DNA of 64,000 nucleotides from Pseudomonadota bacterium (GTDB taxonomy: Bacteria > Myxococcota_A > UBA796 > CAJQPC01): the NCBI GenBank assembly GCA_024228935.1, contig JAAESX010000051.1, forward strand, positions 1 through 64,000. The letters run 5' to 3'. The number at the start of each line of letters is the position of its first letter. The first letter of the stretch is position 1. Below are positions 34,554 to 41,872 of this stretch, piece by piece. The translations under genes and the position numbers were made by a program. The notes beneath the pieces are model-generated. The model was not told the origin of the DNA and ran no database searches. It worked only from the letters and a program-made list of their open reading frames with translations.

Positions 34554-35880
34554 GTCCACCACATCCGGCAACGAGCTTCTCGACCGCTGCGAGCAGGCCA
34601 TCGCCATCGCGCAGACCGCCGGCGCCCAGGAAGCCGCGGCCGGAGCGAGCAAGTCCCGCTCCGTCGACTTCGAGTACCGCGACGGCAAGCTCGAGAAGGT
34701 GCAGGAGTCGACCTCCCGCAGCCTCGGCATCCAGCTCTACGTGGACGGCCGCTACAGCAGCCACAGCACCACCGACCTGCGCCCCGAGCGGCTCCAGGCG
34801 TTCATCGACGAGGCGGTCGCGCTGACCCGCGCGCTCCAGCCCGACGAGCACCGCAAGCTCCCGGACCCCGAGCTCTACGGCGGCCAGGCCCGCATCAAGC
34901 TCGATCTGGTGGACGGCACGCTCGACGAGCTGACCGAGGAGCAGCGCATCGCATGGTGCGCCGAGATGGACACCGCCCTGCACGCCGACGAGCAGGTCAT
35001 CTCGACCACCTCGGGTGTGTCCCAGGCCAGAAACGACAGCGCCAAGGTGACGAGCAACGGCTTCGGCGGCACGCACCGCAGCACATCGATCTGGATGGGC
35101 ACCGAGGTCACCCTCGACGACCCGGCCGGCGGCCGCCCCGAGGCCTGGTGCTGGACCGGCGGACACCACCGCGACGCCATGTGGACCCCGGCGCAGACCG
35201 CGTCCGAGGCCCTGCGCCTGGGCAAGGAGCGGCTCGGCTCGACCAAGGGACCCAGCCGCAAGACGACGATGGTCGTGGATCCCCGCGCGGGACGACGCCT
35301 CATCGGCGCCCTGCTGCGAGGAGCCCGGGCGAGGAACATCCAGCAGGGCCGCAGCTTCTGGGCCGATCAGCAAGGAAAGAGCCTGTTCTCCGACAAGCTC
35401 TCGATCGTGGACAACCCCCTGATCCCCCGCGGACTCGCCAGCCGCCACTACGACGGTGAGGGCCTGGCCGCGCGCAAGATGACCCTGGTCGAGGCCGGCG
35501 TGGTCACCGATCTGTACGTCGACACGTACTACGGGCGAAAGGCGGGGATGACCCCCACCACCGGCAGCGGTTCGAACGTGATTGTGACCCCCGGCGAGGG
35601 CGACCTCGCGGCCATCCTCGCGGACGTCGGCGAGTGCGTCTACGTGACGAGCTGGCTCGGCGGGAACCACGACGACACGACCGGCGACTTCAGCTTCGGG
35701 CTGCGTGGCCACGCGATCGAGAACGGCGAGATGGGACCGCCCATCGGCGAGATGAACATCACCGGCAACCTGAAGGACCTCTTCGCATCGCTCGTGCGAG
35801 TGGGCGACGACCCGTGGCTCTTCTCCACCGTATCGACGCCGACCATGGTGTTTGACGGCGTGCAGTTCTCCGGAGCCTGA
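34546..35880 (+). CDS. tldE: TldE/PmbA-family protein
   Basis: A 444-residue partner of TldD, starting inside the tldD stop region. Typical PmbA features: the N-terminal VDFEYRDGKLEKVQESTSRSLGIQLYVDGRYSS region, a central strand-rich domain, VVDPRAGRRLIGALLRGARARNIQQGRSF, and the C-terminal YYGRKAGMTPTTGSGSN and GEMNITGNLKDLF motifs. It lacks the HExxxH of TldD, as PmbA/TldE does. No export signal is visible, although TldD has one, so how the pair meets is unclear. Confidence 0.9.
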
Positions 35881-36806
35881 TGGACCGCGACCAGATCCAA
35901 CACGCACTTCGAACCGGCCAGGGACTCCGCGCCGCGCTCGATGCTGCGCGTCGGATCGGTGGCGACGAGGAGGTCCTGGCGCTGTCGTTCCTCATGGCCG
36001 AGGTGCATCGCCCGCCCTGGGTGGACGACGCCCTGGCCCGGTACTGGGCCCGCTCGGCGACCGAGGACGCCACCACGCGCCAGTTCGCCCAGCAGATGCT
36101 CATCACGCTCGAGGAGGACCCGGCGGGACGCGCCCCCGGGCTGCTGGCCGAGACCGCCAAGGAAGCGCGCACCGACATCCCGACCGAAGACACGAAGAAG
36201 GCGCTGGCCGCAAGCTGGCCGCGCGTACTCCGGGTGGTGAACCGGCTCATCCAGGACGTCGAGGAGCGAGGCCACAGCAAGCGGATCGAGCGCTGCATCC
36301 GGGACTCGCTGGCCTGGCAGGTGCGCTGGTCGCTCACGCCCACCGACGCCGAGGGGCTTCGCCAGACCCTCCTGAGAGCGCTGCGGGTCGGACTCTGCGT
36401 CACCGACACGCCTCCAGCTGCGCTCTTCGCGGCCCCCCGCCACGCCGTTCCTCTCCTCGGCGAGATCCTTCGGGCGAGCTCGCGCTGGCCGCACCGCAAG
36501 TGGCTGCCGCTGACCCGCGTGGCAGCGAACATGGTGCTCACGGCGCCGCCGACTTCGGCCGACCAGGTCGCGGTGGCGATGCGGTCCGAGCTCCTGACCG
36601 ACGACGAGGTCCTGCTGCTCGTCGAGGCGTTGTTGTCGGTCCCTCTCTGGGCGCGCGACCCCTCGTTGCTGATGAACCGGACGTCCGAGTCCGTGCTCGT
36701 CGCGCTCTACGAGGGCACCCCTGAGCCAGGACAGCGCCGACTCGCCGACTTCGTGGCCCGCATGCGCTCTCGAGAGGAGAGCCTAGACATCCAGCTCGGA
36801 GCCTGA
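35880..36806 (+). CDS. Hypothetical helical protein downstream of tldDE
   Basis: A 308-residue protein whose ATG shares one base with the TldE stop (TGATG), so it is almost certainly co-translated with tldDE. It is rich in Leu/Ala/Arg helices (for example LRAALDAARRIGG, VALSFLMAEV), reminiscent of HEAT/ARM-type repeats, with no signal, membrane segment or catalytic motif. Its last 24 bases overlap the convergent plsY. Function unknown; a helper of the TldD/TldE peptidase is a guess from context. Confidence 0.7.
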   Translation: MDRDQIQHALRTGQGLRAALDAARRIGGDEEVLALSFLMAEVHRPPWVDDALARYWARSATEDATTRQFAQQMLITLEEDPAGRAPGLLAETAKEARTDIPTEDTKKALAASWPRVLRVVNRLIQDVEERGHSKRIERCIRDSLAWQVRWSLTPTDAEGLRQTLLRALRVGLCVTDTPPAALFAAPRHAVPLLGEILRASSRWPHRKWLPLTRVAANMVLTAPPTSADQVAVAMRSELLTDDEVLLLVEALLSVPLWARDPSLLMNRTSESVLVALYEGTPEPGQRRLADFVARMRSREESLDIQLGA

Positions 36807-37385
36807 GACCAGGCGGCGGATGTTGTCCACGTGCCGGACGACGAGGACGACCCCCAGCACGCCGACGACCGGCAGCACCTCGAGGGCCAGCCATCCGGCG
36901 AGCCCGAGCATCGCCACGAGCGCCACGAGCGCGGCCAGGCTGCTCTTCTTCGACACCGCGAACGTCGCGCCCCACACCGCGGCCGCACCGAGCGTCGGAA
37001 GCGGCGCCAGCACCAGCAGCACGCCCGCCGACGTCGCGACGCCCTTGCCGCCCCGGAACCGCAGCCAGACCGGCCAGCAGTGCCCGACGACCGCCGAGAT
37101 CGCGAGGGCCGACGGAAGCCACGGCACCTCGGGCAGCCACACCCCGGCGGCGAGCACGGGGAGCACGCCTTTGGCGATGTCGAGGACCAGCGTGGCCAGT
37201 CCAAGCCGCTTGCCCGCGACCCGCGCGACGTTGGTCGCGCCGATGTTCCCGCTCCCTTGTGTCCGCACGTCGATGTCGGCGAACCGGCGGGCGAGGACCA
37301 GCCCAAACGGCACAGCGCCGAGCAGGTACGTCAAGAGGATGGCAATGCCGGGGACCAGGGGGCGGACGCGCCTCGGATGGGGCAT
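36783..37385 (-). CDS. plsY: Glycerol-3-phosphate acyltransferase PlsY
   Basis: A 200-residue integral membrane protein from ATG 37385. It moves the acyl group from acyl-phosphate to glycerol-3-phosphate, the first step of phospholipid synthesis. All three PlsY signatures are visible: LLGAVPFGLVLAR, GSGNIGATNVARVAGK, and GHCWPVWLRFRGGKGVATSAG. Five or so hydrophobic helices fit the family. Its 3' end overlaps the convergent neighbour by 24 bases; it starts 29 bases from the divergent MopE-like gene. Confidence 0.92.
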   Translation of the reverse strand: MPHPRRVRPLVPGIAILLTYLLGAVPFGLVLARRFADIDVRTQGSGNIGATNVARVAGKRLGLATLVLDIAKGVLPVLAAGVWLPEVPWLPSALAISAVVGHCWPVWLRFRGGKGVATSAGVLLVLAPLPTLGAAAVWGATFAVSKKSSLAALVALVAMLGLAGWLALEVLPVVGVLGVVLVVRHVDNIRRLVSGSELDV

Positions 37386-37414
37386 CCTTATCGCCCGCTG
37401 CACCGGAGTTCGCC

Positions 37415-39442
37415 ATGACCTGGCTCCTCGCCCTCGCCTGTACCGACAAGCCCGCCGGGGACTCGGGCTCCACCATCGACTCCGAGTACACGGAGTGCAT
37501 CGTCGGCCAGGACGACGACGACATGGACTGCGACGGCTGGTCTGTGGCCGACGGTGACTGCGACGACACCGACTCGTACGCGTACCCGGGCGCCGACGAC
37601 GTCCCCTACGACGGCATCGACAACGACTGCGCGGGCGACGGCGACCTCGTGGACATGGACGGCGACGGCTACGACAGCGACCGCGTCGAGGGCGGCACCG
37701 ACTGCAACGACGGCAACCCGACCATCTACCCGGGCGCTCCCGAGGTCTGCTACGACGACATCGACCAGGACTGCGCGGGCGACGAGGACAGCGACGACTG
37801 CGACGGCGATGGCTTCGACGGCGCGGGCGACAACGCCACGGACTGCAACGACGACGACCCGGAGATCTACCCCGGCCAGGACGAGACCTGGTACGACGGC
37901 ATCGACCAGGACTGCAGCGGCTACCTCGACAGCGACTACGACCAGGACGGCGACGGCGAGGACAGCGACCAGCACGAGCAGTCCGACGGCACGATCGGCA
38001 CGGACTGCGACGACGAGGACGAGCTGACCGGCCAGGGCCTGCCCGAGCTCTGGGACGGCGTCGACCGCGACTGCGACGGGACCGTCGACAACTTCTCCTG
38101 GGCCAACGCCTGGTCGGCCTGGTCACCCAAGTCCGGCGAGGGCGACGGCTTCATCGGCCTGGGCGGCGCCCTGCTCGGTGACCTGGGCGGCGACGGCTAC
38201 GCGGACATCGCGATGTGCGGCGTCGGCTCGGACCCCTTCAACGGCACCTGCTTCATCGTCTCGGCCGAGCAGACCGGCATCCCCTCGGCGATGTACCACG
38301 CCCGGATCGACGGCAGCAGCGAGTACTTCGGCTCGGATGCGGCGAACATCGGCGACATCACCGGGGACGGCATCGACGAGCTGCTCGTCGGCGGAATCCT
38401 CAGCCACAGCAACGGCTCCGGCATGATCTTCGACGGCGCCGACCTGGTGGCCGGCGGGGACCTGGGGTCGGGCGACGCCATGACCTACTTCACCGGCAAC
38501 ACCTACCTCGGCACCGACGTCGCCTATGTCGCAGACGTCGACGGGGACGGGCTGAACGAGGTCGCCGGCGGCGTCGGCTACCTGGGCACCGGCCACACCA
38601 TCATCTACTCGGGCGCGGAGGCCTCGGGCGGCGGCGTGATGACCTCGATCGAGGCGATGGTGCAGTTCGACACGCCCAGCGGCGGCGATGTCAACGGCAG
38701 CACCGTCGGCGGCATGGACTTCGACGGAGACGGCCTGGGCGACATGATGATCGGCGCCTATGTCAGCGGAACGGGAGCGGTCATCCCGGTCACCGCCGAC
38801 GACATCCTGGCCGGCGGGGCCCAGTCCATCGCCGACATGACCTGGATCCGCGGCGAGACCTCGACCGACCAGGTCGGCATGGTCAACGGCTGGATGGACG
38901 ACCTCGACGGCGATGGGTACGACGAGCTGCTCATTCACGCGTACGGCCACCTGGGCGCCGCGGGCTACTCGGGCGGCGGCCGCATCTTCCTGCTGGACGG
39001 CGACGAGGTCCCCACCGACGGCGAGCGCTACACCGCCGCCGACCTGGCCGACACCTACATCGACGGCACCCTGGACTACGGCCACGTGCACACCGCCGAG
39101 GAGAGCTCGGACGTCGACAACAACGGCGTCCAGGACCTCATCGCGGTCGAGTCGGGCGACCGGAATTGGGTGAACCTGTTGCTGCTCGAGGGCGAAGGCC
39201 CCGTCACGGCCCAGGCCGGCGTCATCTACGGCGAGGACCTCATCGCCGGCGGCGCGCTGCTGGCCGACATGAACACCGACGAGGCCATCTTCCTGGGCCG
39301 CGAGGGCGACGACCTGACCGGGTTCACGACGCTCGCCGGTGACCTGGACTTCGACGGGCTCGGCGACTTCGTCTTCGGCTCGCCCGCGGGCTCGGCGAAC
39401 GCCGGACAGGTGTACTCGGTGCTGAACCGCACGGGCGAGTAG
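37415..39442 (+). CDS. Surface lipoprotein with MopE-like metal repeats and FG-GAP repeats
   Basis: 675 residues from ATG 37415 (GGAG upstream). A minimal lipoprotein signal (MTWLLALAC) is followed by four MopE-type units of the form DCDD.D..YPGA.....DGID.DC (about residues 35-215), known from metal-binding surface proteins and common in Myxococcota. Residues 220-670 hold repeats with D-x-D-G-D-G-x-x-D/E loops and G-S/G-A strands (DLGGDGYADIAM, DGDGLNEVAGG, DFDGDGLGDMMIG, DLDFDGLGDFVFGS), the FG-GAP/integrin beta-propeller pattern. Expected to be a calcium-dependent surface propeller with an acidic stalk. Ligand unknown. Confidence 0.88.
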   Translation: MTWLLALACTDKPAGDSGSTIDSEYTECIVGQDDDDMDCDGWSVADGDCDDTDSYAYPGADDVPYDGIDNDCAGDGDLVDMDGDGYDSDRVEGGTDCNDGNPTIYPGAPEVCYDDIDQDCAGDEDSDDCDGDGFDGAGDNATDCNDDDPEIYPGQDETWYDGIDQDCSGYLDSDYDQDGDGEDSDQHEQSDGTIGTDCDDEDELTGQGLPELWDGVDRDCDGTVDNFSWANAWSAWSPKSGEGDGFIGLGGALLGDLGGDGYADIAMCGVGSDPFNGTCFIVSAEQTGIPSAMYHARIDGSSEYFGSDAANIGDITGDGIDELLVGGILSHSNGSGMIFDGADLVAGGDLGSGDAMTYFTGNTYLGTDVAYVADVDGDGLNEVAGGVGYLGTGHTIIYSGAEASGGGVMTSIEAMVQFDTPSGGDVNGSTVGGMDFDGDGLGDMMIGAYVSGTGAVIPVTADDILAGGAQSIADMTWIRGETSTDQVGMVNGWMDDLDGDGYDELLIHAYGHLGAAGYSGGGRIFLLDGDEVPTDGERYTAADLADTYIDGTLDYGHVHTAEESSDVDNNGVQDLIAVESGDRNWVNLLLLEGEGPVTAQAGVIYGEDLIAGGALLADMNTDEAIFLGREGDDLTGFTTLAGDLDFDGLGDFVFGSPAGSANAGQVYSVLNRTGE

Positions 39443-39498
39443 CTCGACGAAAACGAACGGTAAGCCCGACCGGAGCGACCTCGGTCCATCCTGGTCGC

Positions 39499-40284
39499 AT
39501 GAGCACCGAAGTACTTCGCTGGCTGCGCGGTGAGTGGGTCGAGAAGAACCCCGCGTACACGACGTACAAGGCCGTCGGGGTCGCCGACGACGCGGTCCTC
39601 CACATCACCGGTCGGGCCCACGTCGTGGAGAAGCGCGCCCTCCATCGGCACGCCACCCGACGCATGATCCGGCTCGAGCGGGCCGTTCATCCGGGCATCC
39701 GCGGACCGTCGATGGTCGGACTGGTCGACGGGCGGCCGTACTGCATCGAAGAGCTCCCCCCAGAGGACTCGCTCGAGGAGCACCTGTGGACCACGGGTCC
39801 GCTCGACCAGCAGAGCACCATCCGGCTCGGGCTGGATCTCACCGGCATCCTGCAGGCGGCCCACGACATCGGCCTGGTGCACGGCGGGCTCGACCTGCGC
39901 GCGGTCCGAATCGACGCCCACGGCGCGCCGGTCATCGCGAGCTGGGGACCGGTCCGCCACGGCCACTGGCACCCCCACTGCGCTCCGGAGACACGACGGA
40001 GCCTTCCCCAGACGCCCGCGGACATCTTCGGCATCGGGTACATCCTGGCGAGCTGTCTGCGTGGCGGCCCCATCGACGGAGCCGGGATGGCGCCCGGCTG
40101 GGACGGCCGCAAGGGCAGCGTCCACGACGCCGGGACCGGCGACCTCCACGAGCTGGTCACCGAGCTACTCCTCCGCCACCCCAAGGAGCGGCCTCCCAGC
40201 GCCGAGGAGGTCTACCAGCGCCTGGCGCGAATGCGGCAGGCGGACCGACCGAGCGTCTTGTCCAGGTGGTTCGCCCGAAGTTAG
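39499..40284 (+). CDS. Protein-kinase-fold protein lacking catalytic residues (pseudokinase)
   Basis: A 261-residue protein with the two-lobe kinase layout: a Lys in VVEKRA (K45), a hinge with EELPPEDSLEEHL, a helix LTGILQAAHDIGLVHGG, an APE motif (CAPETRR), and the later DIFGIGYILASCLRGG helix (normally D-x-x-S-L-G). The catalytic loop HRDLKPEN reads H128-G-G-L-D-L-R-A, and DFG reads S-W-G, so the catalytic base and the metal-binding Asp are both gone. It has no sensor or membrane domain and ends 10 bases before sfsA. Probably a regulatory or scaffold pseudokinase. Confidence 0.8.
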   Translation: MSTEVLRWLRGEWVEKNPAYTTYKAVGVADDAVLHITGRAHVVEKRALHRHATRRMIRLERAVHPGIRGPSMVGLVDGRPYCIEELPPEDSLEEHLWTTGPLDQQSTIRLGLDLTGILQAAHDIGLVHGGLDLRAVRIDAHGAPVIASWGPVRHGHWHPHCAPETRRSLPQTPADIFGIGYILASCLRGGPIDGAGMAPGWDGRKGSVHDAGTGDLHELVTELLLRHPKERPPSAEEVYQRLARMRQADRPSVLSRWFARS

Positions 40285-40293
40285 ACCGACGCG

Positions 40294-40980
40294 GTGGACC
40301 TTCCGCCGCTGACTCGAGGCACCCTGCTCCGGCGCTACAAGCGCTTCCTTGCGGACGTCGAGCTCGAGGACGGCAGCGTCGTCATCGCGCACTGCCCCAA
40401 CCCCGGCCGCATGACGAGCTGCCAGGGAGCGGGCTGGCCGGTGTGGCTGACGCATCACGACAACCCCAAGCGCAAGCTCAAGTGGACGTGGGAGCTCACC
40501 CGGAACCCGGACGGCGCCTGGATCCTCGTGAACACGGCGCGGCCAAACGCCATCGCCAAGGAGGGGATCGAGTCGGGACGCATCGCCGAGCTCGCGACGT
40601 ACGAGACGCTGCGGACCGAGGTGAAGTACGGCGACAGCCGCATCGACCTGATGCTCGACGACACGCTGGTCGAGGTGAAGTCCGTCACGCTGAGGCACGC
40701 CGACCGCGAGGCCCGCTTCCCCGACGCCGTGACCAAGCGCGGCACGAAGCACCTGGGCGAGCTGGTCCGCGCCCATGAGGAGGGGCGCCGCGCCGTGCTG
40801 CTCTTCCTGCTCGGCCGGGACGACTGCGACAGCGTCCGACCCGCGGATTCTGTCGATTTGGCGTATGGAAATGCCCTCAGGGCTGCGCACGCGGCCGGTG
40901 TTGAGGTATTGGCGTATCGACTGGACATCGATGACACCTACATCACGGTCGGGGACCGCGTCCCCGTCCACCTGACCTGA
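40294..40980 (+). CDS. sfsA: SfsA, sugar fermentation stimulation/DNA-binding protein family
   Basis: A 228-residue protein of normal SfsA length, from GTG 40294. Conserved blocks are visible: RRYKRFLADVEL, HCPNPGRMTSC, the P-N-A-I-A segment, RIDLMLDDTLVEVKSVTL (a PD-(D/E)XK-like D...E-V-K) and FPDAVTKRGTKHLGELVR. In E. coli SfsA is linked to maltose metabolism and binds DNA; the fold suggests a nuclease. It ends 7 bases before the next lipoprotein gene. Confidence 0.92.
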   Translation: MDLPPLTRGTLLRRYKRFLADVELEDGSVVIAHCPNPGRMTSCQGAGWPVWLTHHDNPKRKLKWTWELTRNPDGAWILVNTARPNAIAKEGIESGRIAELATYETLRTEVKYGDSRIDLMLDDTLVEVKSVTLRHADREARFPDAVTKRGTKHLGELVRAHEEGRRAVLLFLLGRDDCDSVRPADSVDLAYGNALRAAHAAGVEVLAYRLDIDDTYITVGDRVPVHLT

Positions 40981-40987
40981 GGGCCCC

Positions 40988-41863
40988 ATGTTCCTTCTTC
41001 TTCTCGCTTGCAACGGCAAGGACGACAACAACACCGACAGCGACTCCGGGCTGGAGGTGAACTCGCCGTTCTCGGTCGACACCGCACCATCCGGCAACAT
41101 GGACTGCGTCCAGGAGGAGCTGACGAGCTCCCCCGAGGCCAAGTACGTCGGCAACGCCGAGATCGCGCTCTCCATCGCCATCCAGGGCAGCAACGACCCC
41201 ATCCCGGACTTGCAGATCGTCGTCACGGGCTCGGGCGAGGAGCCCCTGACCGTCGACGCCGACGAGGACGGCAACGCCGGTACGCCCAGCCTGCGGGTCT
41301 GCACGCCGCTGTCCGCGGTCGTCGGCCACAAGGCCGGCGGCGAGGGCGGCCAGGTCGTCAACACCACCAGCGCCAAGATGCTCGGCCCGGACGACACCCA
41401 GTGGCGTGTGGCGGCGGTCACGAAGGGCCAGTTCGAGAACTACGCGAACCAGCTCGGCGTCGAGCGCCAGCAGGGCACCGGGATCATCAGCGGCACGATC
41501 AAGGCCTGCGGCGCGGACGGGCTCGACCACGTCCAGCTCTCCGTCGAGAACGGCAACGGCACCGTCGCCTGGGGCTACGTCGGCGACGACGGCTGGGGCT
41601 CGGGCGAGTGGACGAACGAGGGCGGCGGGTTCGCCGCGGTCAACGTCCAGGCCGGGCCGAACACGCTGACCGCCTGGATCTGGAACGGCGAGAAGCACGT
41701 CCCGGTGGCGCGCGCCGAGATCTCCGTCCCCGCGGACGGTGTGCGGTCCATCCAGCTCCAGGCCGGCAAGAACGGCGAGCTCAACGTGCCCGGGGAGTGC
41801 ACGGAGACCAACGGCGGCGGTGGTGACACCGGCGGCGGTGGCGGTGGCGACACCGGCGAGTAG
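40988..41863 (+). CDS. Putative lipoprotein with Gly/Asp/Thr tail
   Basis: A 291-residue protein with the minimal signal MFLLLLAC and a polar Asp/Asn/Ser spacer. A beta-rich body begins about residue 55 (AEIALSIAIQGSNDPIPDLQIVVTGSGEEPLTVD), then a second beta-sandwich-like part (HVQLSVENGNGTVAW, AEISVPADGVRSIQLQAG). The C-terminus is a low-complexity GGGGDTGGGGGGDTGE tail. Both parts resemble Ig-like sandwiches but no named family was recognised. Convergent with the protease gene 10 bases away. Likely anchored in the outer membrane; function unknown. Confidence 0.75.
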   Translation: MFLLLLACNGKDDNNTDSDSGLEVNSPFSVDTAPSGNMDCVQEELTSSPEAKYVGNAEIALSIAIQGSNDPIPDLQIVVTGSGEEPLTVDADEDGNAGTPSLRVCTPLSAVVGHKAGGEGGQVVNTTSAKMLGPDDTQWRVAAVTKGQFENYANQLGVERQQGTGIISGTIKACGADGLDHVQLSVENGNGTVAWGYVGDDGWGSGEWTNEGGGFAAVNVQAGPNTLTAWIWNGEKHVPVARAEISVPADGVRSIQLQAGKNGELNVPGECTETNGGGGDTGGGGGGDTGE

Positions 41864-41872
41864 ACCCGGGCT

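Noticed and set aside
37259..37414. A longer start for the MopE-like protein
   Set aside because: The extension overlaps plsY in antisense; GGAG and the lipoprotein signal place the start at 37415.
39443..39498. Possible terminator in the gap after the MopE-like gene
   Set aside because: Only a 5-base GACCG/CGGTC stem without a T-run; too weak to call.
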